Shown in pieces: positions 15,473 through 22,870 of a DNA stretch of 49,243 nucleotides; position 1 is the first letter of the stretch; each line of letters opens with the position of its first letter. Location: positions 1 to 49,243 of the forward strand of contig CAMNFS010000009.1 of assembly GCA_946537255.1 (NCBI GenBank), in the 5' to 3' direction. Below the pieces are notes generated by a model that was not told the DNA's origin, searched no databases, and saw nothing but the letters and a program-made list of their open reading frames with translations. The position numbers were made by a program, and so were the translations under genes. Source of the DNA: an uncultured Erysipelotrichaceae bacterium (GTDB taxonomy: Bacteria > Bacillota_I > Bacilli_A > Erysipelotrichales > Erysipelotrichaceae).

Positions 15473-18031
15473 TTTGCTTTCCTCCTTTTTTTCTTTCTGA
15501 TCCAAAGGCTGATATCCTGCCTTTCTTATTGCATCTCTGACTGCGTTCAGATCCACACCTGCATCCATCTCAATACTTACGCGCCCGTTTGTATGATCCG
15601 CTTTGGCTCTGCGCACTCCTTCCACCGCTTCACAGGCTTTTTTTACAGTGGCTTCGCAATGAGCGCACATCATTCCCTCCACCGGCAGTTCCACAAAGTC
15701 GCTTTCCGAAGACTGCACTTTCTTCTCCGTTTCTTTTTCACTGTCAGATGGCAGCGCCTTATTGCGAAGGGATCGGTCATGAGAACCGTCAAAGATATCG
15801 AGAAGATTCAGCCGCAGCGCATTCATGCATACCGTAAAGCTGGAAAGACTCATGGCGGCGGCTCCGATCATCGGATTCATCTTCCACGGAAACAGACCGG
15901 CCGCAAGGGGAATACAGATCAGATTGTAGAAAAACGCCCAGAACAGATTCTCATGAATATTCCGCAGCACCGCCCTTGAAAGCCGGACAGCGGCAGCCAC
16001 ATCGGAAAGCCTGCTGTTCATCAGGACAATATCCGCGCTGTCAATGGCGACGTCCGTCCCCGCTCCGATCGCAATGCCGATATCCGCCTGCACCAGCGCC
16101 GGGGCATCATTGATGCCGTCTCCGACCATGGCGGTGATGCCGCGTTTTTTCAGATCCCGGATGACAGACTCTTTCCCATCCGGCAGTACGTCTGCGATGA
16201 TGGTGTCTACTTCTGCCTGCTTTCCGATCGCCTCGGCGGTCCGGCGGTTGTCACCGGTAAGCATGACCACTTCAATTCCCATCCGGCGCAGCTGCTTTAC
16301 CGCTTTCTGCGTGTCAGGACGGATGACATCCGCAACCGCGATGATACCAAGAAGCTTTTCGTCATCCGCGAAAAAGAGCGGTGTCTTCCCTTCCATGGCA
16401 AGGGTCCGGGACGCATTGATCTTCTGTGCCGGGATATGAATCTTCCCTGATATAAATGCCTCGTTTCCGCCATAAATACGTCTTCCATCCACGATGCCGG
16501 TCAGACCGTTTCCAGGCAGCGCCTGAATGGAAGAGACCTGTTTCTTTTCGACTCCGGTTTCTTCCGCGTATTGCACAACCGCAGCCGCAAGCGGATGTTC
16601 ACTGCCGGATTCCAGCCCGCAGGCAAAGGAAAGAAGTTCCTCCTTCGCATCGGATAACACATCGGTCACCTTCGGTGTACCTTCGGTTATGGTTCCGGTT
16701 TTATCGAGAGCGATGATCTGTACCTTTCCGGCCGTTTCCAAAGACTCTCCGGTCTTGAACAGAATCCCGTTCTTCGCGCCGATTCCGTTGCCAACCATAA
16801 TGGCAACCGGCGTTGCCAGTCCAAGCGCGCATGGACAGGAGATCACCAGCACGGAGATTCCCCTCGCCAGGGCAAATGAAAGCGTCTCTCCATGTATCAG
16901 CCAGCCAATCACCGTGATTATGGAAATACCGATGACCGCCGGCACAAATACACCGCTGACCCGGTCTGCGATTCTTGCGATCGGGGCCTTTGTCGCAGCC
17001 GCGTCACTTACCATCTGAATAATCTTTGAAAGCGTGGTGTCTTCCCCTACCCGGGTAGCCCGGGCACGGATATAACCGCTGGTATTGATTGTTGCGGCAG
17101 ATACCGTGTCTCCCGGGTATTTATCCACAGGAATACTCTCCCCGGTCAGTGCCGACTCATTGACCGCGGTTTCCCCTTCGAGAATCACGCCGTCCACCGG
17201 AATGCTTTCACCGGGTTTGACCGCGAAGATATCACCGATCACAACTTCAGATGCCGGAATCACTGACTCCGCGTCCTCGCGGATGACCGTAGCTGTTTCC
17301 GGAGCCAGTTTCATCAATCCCTTCAAGGCATCAGTGGTACGCCCCTTGGACATGGCCTCCAGCATCTTCCCGACTGTGATCAAAGCAGGGATCATCGCGG
17401 CGGATTCAAAATACAGTTCATTGTGATACAGCGGCATCAGAGCTTCATTCGCGGTTCCATTCGTAATCAGGCAGGTCATTTCATAGAATACGAAGACGCT
17501 CCAGCCAAAGGATACGGAAGAGCCAAGCGCAACCAGCGTATCCATGTTCGGACTTCCATGCAGAAGCGAAGAAAATCCACTGGTGAAGAATCTGTGATTG
17601 ATGATCATAACCACAGCCGCGAGAATCATCTGGGTCAGTGTCAGTCCCAGATGGTTATGAACAAGAAAAGACGGAAGCGGCCATCCAAGCATGTTATGTC
17701 CCATTGTGAGATACATCAGGACAATCAGAAAAAACAGCGACGCGGAAAGACGTTTCTTCAGCTCCGGCGTTTCGTGATCTCTGAGCGCCTCCTCTTCCTC
17801 CGCGTAGGAAAACCCTTTCTTTTTATCACCAGCTCCCTTCAGGGAGGCACCGTATCCGGCTTTTTCAACTGCCCGAATGATTTCAGACGGTGATGCGGTG
17901 CCCTCTACTCCCATGGAGTTGGTAAGCAGACTGACCGAACAGGATGTCACGTCCGGCAGCGCGCTGACCGCTTTTTCCACTCTGGCCTGACACGCCGCGC
18001 AGCTCATGCCTGTTACCGTATATTGTTCCAT
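15257..18031 (-). CDS. copA: CopA copper-exporting P1B-type ATPase with C-terminal HMA domains
   Basis: A 924-residue Cu(I) P-type ATPase. An N-terminal HMA domain has Cys11-Ala-Ala-Cys14. Eight transmembrane segments carry CPC at 399-401, YN and M..S copper ligands near the end. The actuator TGES lies at about 296, the phosphorylated Asp443 in DKTGT, an HP locus HPLAAAV and the hinge GDGINDAP follow. Two more HMA domains sit at the C-terminus, each with CxHC (GMMCAHC and GMMCSHC), a rare place for them. The last 71 residues match a free CopZ with its own ribosome binding site (see the separate entry), so the gene looks like copA and copZ fused by loss of a stop codon. It follows csoR by 13 bases. 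AGAAGGA precedes the ATG. Confidence 0.95.
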   Translation of the reverse strand: MEQYTVTGMSCAACQARVEKAVSALPDVTSCSVSLLTNSMGVEGTASPSEIIRAVEKAGYGASLKGAGDKKKGFSYAEEEEALRDHETPELKKRLSASLFFLIVLMYLTMGHNMLGWPLPSFLVHNHLGLTLTQMILAAVVMIINHRFFTSGFSSLLHGSPNMDTLVALGSSVSFGWSVFVFYEMTCLITNGTANEALMPLYHNELYFESAAMIPALITVGKMLEAMSKGRTTDALKGLMKLAPETATVIREDAESVIPASEVVIGDIFAVKPGESIPVDGVILEGETAVNESALTGESIPVDKYPGDTVSAATINTSGYIRARATRVGEDTTLSKIIQMVSDAAATKAPIARIADRVSGVFVPAVIGISIITVIGWLIHGETLSFALARGISVLVISCPCALGLATPVAIMVGNGIGAKNGILFKTGESLETAGKVQIIALDKTGTITEGTPKVTDVLSDAKEELLSFACGLESGSEHPLAAAVVQYAEETGVEKKQVSSIQALPGNGLTGIVDGRRIYGGNEAFISGKIHIPAQKINASRTLAMEGKTPLFFADDEKLLGIIAVADVIRPDTQKAVKQLRRMGIEVVMLTGDNRRTAEAIGKQAEVDTIIADVLPDGKESVIRDLKKRGITAMVGDGINDAPALVQADIGIAIGAGTDVAIDSADIVLMNSRLSDVAAAVRLSRAVLRNIHENLFWAFFYNLICIPLAAGLFPWKMNPMIGAAAMSLSSFTVCMNALRLNLLDIFDGSHDRSLRNKALPSDSEKETEKKVQSSESDFVELPVEGMMCAHCEATVKKACEAVEGVRRAKADHTNGRVSIEMDAGVDLNAVRDAIRKAGYQPLDQKEKKEESKMKKILNVEGMMCSHCEATVKKALEAVDGVESASADHEKNTAVAVLSKPVDDEILKSAVEAKDYKVTGVHAE
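15481..15488 (-). promoter_or_regulatory. Ribosome binding site AAAGGAGG inside copA
   Basis: Perfect complement of the 16S rRNA 3' end, located inside coding sequence with eight-base spacing to the internal ATG. It overlaps a run of seven A (15486-15492) that contains the slippery heptamer A AAA AAG in the reading frame. Confidence 0.7.
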
Positions 18032-18044
18032 ACCATTCCTTCTT

Positions 18045-18350
18045 TCATTTCATCAGCTTCTGAAGGACACGAACCAGTTCCTCAACGGATTCTTCTCTGC
18101 CCTGACGGATGTCCTCCGCAACACAGCTTCGGATATGAGCCGCAAGCAGCTGACGGTTGAAGCTGTTCAAAGCGGAAGTGACCGCTGATACCTGAATCAG
18201 GATATCAGGGCAGTACATGTCCTCCTCCACCATTTTTTCAATCCCGCGGATCTGTCCCTCCGCCCGGCGGAGTCTCGTCAGAAGATCCTTCTTTTCTTCT
18301 GACGTCCTGTGCTTATGCCGCGTTTCACAGGAACATGTTTCTTTTTCCAT
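18045..18350 (-). CDS. csoR: CsoR copper-sensing repressor
   Basis: A 101-residue CsoR/RcnR-type all-helical repressor. The Cu(I) ligands Cys47, His72 and Cys76 are all in place (MYCPDIL, AAHIRSC), and the DNA-contact helix has RLRRAEGQIRGIEKM. The N-terminus carries extra Cys6, Cys8 and several His, as in some metal-binding homologues. Without copper it binds the operator upstream; copper releases it and the operon is expressed. It is first gene of csoR-copA-HMA, with a classic operator 25 bases before the start codon, so the whole operon should be copper-induced. Confidence 0.95.
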   Translation of the reverse strand: MEKETCSCETRHKHRTSEEKKDLLTRLRRAEGQIRGIEKMVEEDMYCPDILIQVSAVTSALNSFNRQLLAAHIRSCVAEDIRQGREESVEELVRVLQKLMK

Positions 18351-18374
18351 TCTTCATTTCTCCCGGGCTTATCG

Positions 18375-18393
18375 TATACCCCCTGGGGGTATA
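18375..18393 (-). promoter_or_regulatory. CsoR operator
   Basis: TATACCCCCTGGGGGTATA is a perfect nine-base dyad around one base and matches the known G/C-tract CsoR sites. It lies 25 bases before the csoR ATG, on the promoter side. Confidence 0.9.
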
Positions 18394-18515
18394 TGTCAAA
18401 CAAAACACTCTCTCCCCTGCCGCAAAGCCGTTCATGAGATTCACACAGGAAACGCCCGGGTCTGTCCGATCAGAAGTTTCTGAAAAACGGCCCGGAAATT
18501 TTTTTGTTTTTTGTC

Positions 18516-18567
18516 TTGACAGTTCTGATGCAATGAAATAATATAATCTCAGTTAGGCATAACTAAC
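18516..18567 (+). promoter_or_regulatory. Strong promoter with DtxR/MntR-like box
   Basis: TTGACA, a 17-base spacer and TAATAT (or TATAAT three bases on) form a near-consensus promoter. Directly downstream, over the likely start point, lies GTTAG-GCATAA-CTAAC (18552-18567), a dyad resembling the TTAGG..CCTAA half-sites of DtxR/MntR-type iron or manganese repressors. No metal transporter follows. In the 411-base gap between csoR and the DIP1984-family gene the only structures I see are the CsoR operator, this promoter and the hairpin that follows. Confidence 0.6.
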
Positions 18568-18713
18568 CGCTGAACTCAGTCAGAGACAAACTCCTTCTAT
18601 TAATGTTCTCCTGGTCTTTGGCTGCCATCCTTCACAATTGTTCAGCAAATAATACGCCATTCAGGTGTATGAGTATCCTGAAAAAAGTGCCGATCTCCAC
18701 GGCTCTTTTTTCT
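18554..18713 (+). ncRNA. Candidate short RNA or leader under a metal-type promoter
   Basis: The region from the expected start point of the strong promoter to a terminator-like hairpin (AAAAAAGTGCCG pairing with CGGCTCTTTTTT, 18681-18711, one mismatch, then more T) would give a transcript of about 160 bases. It holds no convincing start codon with a ribosome binding site. It could be a small regulatory RNA, or a leader that ends early unless read through into the DIP1984-family gene, or the remains of a lost gene. Confidence 0.35.
18681..18713 (+). terminator. Terminator-like hairpin before the DIP1984-family gene
   Basis: Twelve-pair stem with one T-T mismatch and a seven-base loop, followed by TTTTTTCTTTT. 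Confidence 0.65.
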
Positions 18714-18761
18714 TTTGTATCGTATACTGAAGAAGACACAGCAGAAAGGAACAACTATCAT

Positions 18762-19238
18762 ATGAAACTTGCGGAAGCTCTTCAGGAACGGGCAGATCTG
18801 AACACACGGATTTCTCAGCTCAGGGAGAGGATCAGAAACAATGCCCTGGTTCAGGAAGGAGAAAAAACACCGGAGAATCCCGATGAGCTGATTCATCAGC
18901 TGAACTCCTGCATCAGGGATCTCTGCGGGCTGATTACCCGGATCAATCTTACCAACAGCACGACCTCTGTCAGAGAAAACTCTCTGACCGGGGAAAAAGA
19001 AAAAACACTGACCGAACTGATTGCCGAACGGGATACCCTGACGCTGAAGCTCAGCGTCTACCGGGACATCGTCAGTGAAGCCAGCTCTTCCGTCTACCGG
19101 GCAAGAGGTACGGAAATCAAGGTATTGCCGGCAGTCAATGTTCAGAAGCTTCAGAAGGAAATCGACCAGATGTCCAAACAGCTTCGTCTGACCGACAACA
19201 CGATCCAGGAAACAAACTGGACTACGGAACTGAAATAA
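18762..19238 (+). CDS. DIP1984-family protein
   Basis: A 158-residue, highly charged, mostly helical protein of the DIP1984 family (once called septicolysin-like). The family pattern is clear: MKLAEALQERADLNTRI at the start, an N-terminal coiled coil, INLTNSTTSV in the middle and a second coiled coil with LQKEIDQMSKQLRLTD.TIQ.TNW near the end. Its biochemical role is not established; it has no signal peptide or membrane segment, so action in the cytoplasm is likely. AGAAAGGA lies 11 bases before the ATG. Its position after a metal-type promoter may mean metal control, although a terminator-like hairpin stands between. Confidence 0.85.
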   Translation: MKLAEALQERADLNTRISQLRERIRNNALVQEGEKTPENPDELIHQLNSCIRDLCGLITRINLTNSTTSVRENSLTGEKEKTLTELIAERDTLTLKLSVYRDIVSEASSSVYRARGTEIKVLPAVNVQKLQKEIDQMSKQLRLTDNTIQETNWTTELK

Positions 19239-19466
19239 AAAGGCATCAGAAGGTAGCCTCCGGGGTGGACGTGATCTCTTCCGTATGAGAATGATACGGA
19301 ACTCTGTGCGCACCGCTGGGCAGGTGCTGAATATACGGTTCTGCCCGAACTGTGCATACAGGCAGAATGCATTCGTTACTGTTACTACCATATCGTCGGC
19401 CGGAGGCGAGGGCGGAGTACGGGGCAAAGATACACAGAAAGCCGCAGACAGGTTCTGCGGTTTTTT
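19239..19466 (+). ncRNA. Structured untranslated region, candidate RNA element
   Basis: Between the DIP1984-family stop and the terminator at 19442-19466 about 200 bases without a credible gene show strong pairing. GCCTCCGG (19256-19263) matches CCGGAGGC (19400-19407) as an outer stem. Inside, TTCCGTAT/ATACGGAA (19279-19286 with 19294-19301) forms a perfect eight-pair hairpin. GGGCAG/CTGCCC (19318-19323 with 19341-19346) competes with TTCTGCC/GGCAGAA (19339-19345 with 19361-19367). I do not recognise a known riboswitch, T-box, 6S or SRP consensus. It may be a 3' UTR-derived RNA. Confidence 0.4.
19442..19466 (+). terminator. Rho-independent terminator after the structured region
   Basis: CCGCAGA pairs with TCTGCGG over a five-base loop and is followed by six T on the plus strand. 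Confidence 0.85.
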
Positions 19467-19484
19467 CATGCCGTTTCCAGGTTT

Positions 19485-20054
19485 TCAGCCAAAAAGCCCT
19501 GCATAGCCGGCCACAATACCAAGTACAGCCGACAGAAGAATCAGAAGAATCGGATGCGCCTGTTTTTTCATTCTGAGAAAAAGAACTATTCCGCATATGG
19601 CAAGCGAAAAACCAAACAGTCCGGGACGCACGGACGCGCCATCAGGGAAAAGAACCGCAGATCCGACGGAATACAGCGCGGCGCCGATCAGTCCGATCAC
19701 CGCCGGCCGCAGTCCTGACATGACGCCGGACACCGTCTGAGAAGTCCGGAATCTTTCATAGCCTGCCGCCACAATGGATATGACAAGAAACGATGGCAGA
19801 ACGACACCGGCTGTCGCGGCTGACGCTCCGGCAAATCCGGCCGTCTCTGCGCCGATATAGGTACTGACATTGATCGCAAACGGGCCCGGGGTGCTTTCGG
19901 ACACCGCGATGAAATTCACAAGATCCTCAATACTCATCCAGTTATGACGCACCACTTCCTGCTGAATCATCGGCAGCATCGCGTATCCCCCGCCAAAGGT
20001 AAACAGGCCGATCCGAAAGAAAGTCAGAAACAGCTCAAGAATCCTGATCATCAT
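19485..20054 (-). CDS. chrA: Short-chain ChrA (CHR) transporter half, gene 2 of pair
   Basis: A 189-residue single-domain CHR protein. It starts with the family motif LELFLTFFRIGLFTFGGGYAMLPMI and has six hydrophobic segments and the SESTPGPFAINVSTYIG motif. Short CHR proteins work as pairs of oppositely oriented halves, known from chromate efflux in Bacillus, though many family members likely carry other anions. Its ATG overlaps the end of the sister gene by 20 bases, so the two are made together. Substrate not determinable from sequence. Confidence 0.88.
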   Translation of the reverse strand: MMIRILELFLTFFRIGLFTFGGGYAMLPMIQQEVVRHNWMSIEDLVNFIAVSESTPGPFAINVSTYIGAETAGFAGASAATAGVVLPSFLVISIVAAGYERFRTSQTVSGVMSGLRPAVIGLIGAALYSVGSAVLFPDGASVRPGLFGFSLAICGIVLFLRMKKQAHPILLILLSAVLGIVAGYAGLFG

Positions 20055-20604
20055 CCTTCTTCCTCCTTCCGTTTACTAGATATCCGATCAGACCGCAGGC
20101 CGCAATCACATACACCGCATTGACATTGAACAGCACCGTCAAAAGAAACGAAAGCCCCATCAGGATCATTTCCATCGGTCCCTTCGGACACGCCCGATAC
20201 AGGGAGACAAGACCCTGAAAGATCAGGACCAGTACCGCCGCCCGGATTCCGATGAAGGCATATTTTACCGCCTGTATCTCCTCAAACTGACGGAGCACAG
20301 AGGAAAGCGCAAAAATAATCAGAAAGCTTGGCAGTACCGTTCCGAAAGTCGCGGCAGCCGCTCCGGCTGTACCGGCAGTCTTCTTTCCGACAAATGTCGC
20401 GGCGTTGACAGCGATCGGCCCCGGGGTGCTTTCCGCGATGGCCACAATATCCAGAATATCGCTGTCCGTCAGCCAGTGCCGCCGCGTAACAATCTCTTCC
20501 CTGATTACCGGAATCATGGCGTAGCCGCCTCCGAAGGTAAACAGACCGATTCTGAAAAAAGTCAGAAACAGCTCCATTACCTGATGAGTTCTTGTTTGTT
20601 TCAT
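20035..20604 (-). CDS. chrA: Short-chain ChrA (CHR) transporter half, gene 1 of pair
   Basis: A 189-residue CHR-domain membrane protein, sister of the following gene: MELFLTFFRIGLFTFGGGYAMIPVI at the start and AESTPGPIAVNAATFVG in the middle. Both halves being of equal length and overlapping indicates a heterodimeric transporter. The ATG at 20604 was taken because a longer frame would run into the helicase gene and has no site; AAGGCGG precedes this ATG. The gene lies only 25 bases after the helicase stop, so it may be carried on the same transcript as the TerB-N/ATPase/helicase cassette. Confidence 0.87.
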   Translation of the reverse strand: MKQTRTHQVMELFLTFFRIGLFTFGGGYAMIPVIREEIVTRRHWLTDSDILDIVAIAESTPGPIAVNAATFVGKKTAGTAGAAAATFGTVLPSFLIIFALSSVLRQFEEIQAVKYAFIGIRAAVLVLIFQGLVSLYRACPKGPMEMILMGLSFLLTVLFNVNAVYVIAACGLIGYLVNGRRKKDDDQDS

Positions 20605-20629
20605 AATCCGCCTTTTCGATCCAAATGTT

Positions 20630-22870
20630 TCATGATCCAAGATATTTCCGCCAGCCCAGAACCCGCTTCCGCATGCCTTCGATATCAAGCACTCCCCAGG
20701 CAAATCCCCTGCGCACCAGTTCCGCCGGCACATAACAGTCATATTTCTCAAATACCGGCACTTCATCCGGATAAAGCAGCGTCATCGGGTCGATCTCCTT
20801 CTCTGCTTCCGAAAGAAGGATTTCATAGAACTCCCGTTCCCCTGCCCGCATGGTGAACTGCATGTAATACGGGCGGGCGGAATCCAGCCCATTCAGCCCG
20901 AGCTTTTCCCGGCAGATGATTTTCAGAAACCGCTCCATCGCAAGAAACGCATAACTGCCAAGCCATGGAAACAGAGCCCACATACTGCCGCCAAGATGAA
21001 CCAGCGGCCTCTTCAGCATTCCCGACTTTGCGGCGGTGTCCCTGGCCTCCATCAGCCGGCTTTTCGCGTGTGATCGAAGATAGGGATACATCTTTGTTTC
21101 GCACAGCACCTGCGCCATCCGTTCCAGAATCCGGGTATGAATGTCTCCCGCCACATCCCCGAAATAGGCGGGAATATTTCCCTTTACGAGCGTGCAGTAG
21201 ACATGGTGGCTGCGATGATCCACCTCATCCACTATCCAAACTCTTCCGGCAATCGCGATCTTCTCCCCGACGGGAGGTGGTTTTACAATCGTTCCGAGCT
21301 GTTCGGATCCCGCGTGTACGGTATATTCCACATTCTCCTGAAATACGGCATAGAACTTATACTGATTCACAACCCGCTCGCCGCTCAGGCCAAGGATCAG
21401 GCCTTTGTTTTCCGTCTGAATGATGTGGTCCTCCTTGATCAGATGACGCAGAAGGATCCGGTAATCCTCCTGAGTGATCCTGTGAAAGCAGGAAAGACTC
21501 AGCACTCTTGAGGCAAGCTCTGCCGGTGTCATCTCTCCGCAGGAGGCAAGCGTGCTCATGGTCTGATGATACAGCAGGCTGTAAGGCATCCGATCCATCC
21601 GCGGAGGCTCCACAAACCGTTCTTCCACATACAGCTGCACAAGCGAAATCCCCTGAATGAGATACCAGGGAATGCTTTCCGGAAGAAGCGCCCGTGACTC
21701 TGCGTGCTCTTCCCGCATGACAAACCACATTTCCGAAGGATCCCCCCGCCGTCCGGTGCGGCCAAGTCGCTGCAGAAAGCCGGAAACCGTATAAGGCGCG
21801 TCAATATGAAACGCCCGTTCCAGCCGGCCGATATCAATCCCAAGCTCCAGTGTCGCGGTGGCACAGACGCTCATGCAGGAACTCTCATCCCGCATCTCAT
21901 CCTCCGCGCTCTCCCGGTAAGAGGAGGACAGATTCCCATGATGAATCAGAAAACGATCCGGCTCATGCCGGTATTCGCAATACTGCCGCAGTACCTGACA
22001 CACTTCTTCACATTCTTCCCGGGAGTTTGTGAAAATCAGGCACTTCCTCCCCAGTGTATGTTCAAAAATATACCCGATGCCGGGATCCGCGCCTTCCGGG
22101 GCAGTATCATCCGGTGCTTCCCTCATCATCGCATCCGCTTCTTCTTCCTGCTGTGATCCCGCCTGCGGATCGGAATTGTAGAAGTGCTCCATACTCAGGC
22201 GCCAGACTTCCTTCCCCGGCTCAAACACAGGAATGATGGTTTTCCGTCTGCTTCCTGCGGAAAGAAAGCGGCCGGCCTCCTGGGGATTTCCAATGGTTGC
22301 GGATAAGCCGATCCGTCTTGGGTCAGATCCCGCAAGACGGCACAGCCGTTCAATCAGACAGAACGTCTGAAGCCCGCGGTCCCCTCTGAGAAGGGAATGA
22401 ATCTCATCAATGACAATAAAGCGAAGATCATGAAACAGCGAAGGAATCTCGGAATGTCGGTTGATGAGAAGAGACTCCAGGGATTCCGGAGTAATCTGCA
22501 GAATGCCGGAAGGATGTTTCAGAAGCTTCCGCTTTTTTGACTGGGACGCATCCCCGTGCCATCGGGTGACGGGAATTCCCTGTTCCTGACACAGGATATT
22601 CAGCCGTTCGAACTGATCATTGATCAAAGCCTTCAAAGGCGCAATATAAAGAACGCCGACGCTGACGGAAGGGTTTTCCTCCAGCAGCGTCAGAATCGGA
22701 AAGAACGCCGCCTCCGTCTTTCCGGAAGCGGTGGAAGCGGTCAGAAGCACATTTTCATCCGTATTGAAAACCGCGTCCCCCGCCGCGTTCTGCACAGCTC
22801 TCAGGCTGTTCCACCCGCTGCGGTAAATATAGTCCTGTATAAACGGCGCGTAGCGTTCAAAAACATTCAT
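20630..22870 (-). CDS. Lhr/BrxHI-like SF2 DEAD/DEAH-box helicase
   Basis: A 746-residue superfamily 2 helicase. Visible motifs: Q-like FERYAPFIQDYIY, Walker A TASTASGKTE (Lys51), motif Ib TPES, Walker B DEIH at 155-158, SAT at 190-192, and in the second RecA domain a TATLELGIDI segment and QRLGRTGRRG near 365. The C-terminal half (about 430-746) is a long Lhr-type extension with a winged-helix-like stretch and a GRVWIVDEVD element. In BREX type 2 loci a helicase of this type (BrxHI) sits beside the BrxD ATPase. Here the start ATG overlaps the ATPase stop as ATGA, so the two are coupled. A DNA-processing role is likely; the substrate is unknown. Confidence 0.88.
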   Translation of the reverse strand: MNVFERYAPFIQDYIYRSGWNSLRAVQNAAGDAVFNTDENVLLTASTASGKTEAAFFPILTLLEENPSVSVGVLYIAPLKALINDQFERLNILCQEQGIPVTRWHGDASQSKKRKLLKHPSGILQITPESLESLLINRHSEIPSLFHDLRFIVIDEIHSLLRGDRGLQTFCLIERLCRLAGSDPRRIGLSATIGNPQEAGRFLSAGSRRKTIIPVFEPGKEVWRLSMEHFYNSDPQAGSQQEEEADAMMREAPDDTAPEGADPGIGYIFEHTLGRKCLIFTNSREECEEVCQVLRQYCEYRHEPDRFLIHHGNLSSSYRESAEDEMRDESSCMSVCATATLELGIDIGRLERAFHIDAPYTVSGFLQRLGRTGRRGDPSEMWFVMREEHAESRALLPESIPWYLIQGISLVQLYVEERFVEPPRMDRMPYSLLYHQTMSTLASCGEMTPAELASRVLSLSCFHRITQEDYRILLRHLIKEDHIIQTENKGLILGLSGERVVNQYKFYAVFQENVEYTVHAGSEQLGTIVKPPPVGEKIAIAGRVWIVDEVDHRSHHVYCTLVKGNIPAYFGDVAGDIHTRILERMAQVLCETKMYPYLRSHAKSRLMEARDTAAKSGMLKRPLVHLGGSMWALFPWLGSYAFLAMERFLKIICREKLGLNGLDSARPYYMQFTMRAGEREFYEILLSEAEKEIDPMTLLYPDEVPVFEKYDCYVPAELVRRGFAWGVLDIEGMRKRVLGWRKYLGS

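Noticed and set aside
19239-19466. T-box or known riboswitch
   Set aside because: A GGGGTGGACG piece recalls the T-box motif, but the antiterminator arrangement and a downstream amino-acid gene are absent. No other consensus fits.
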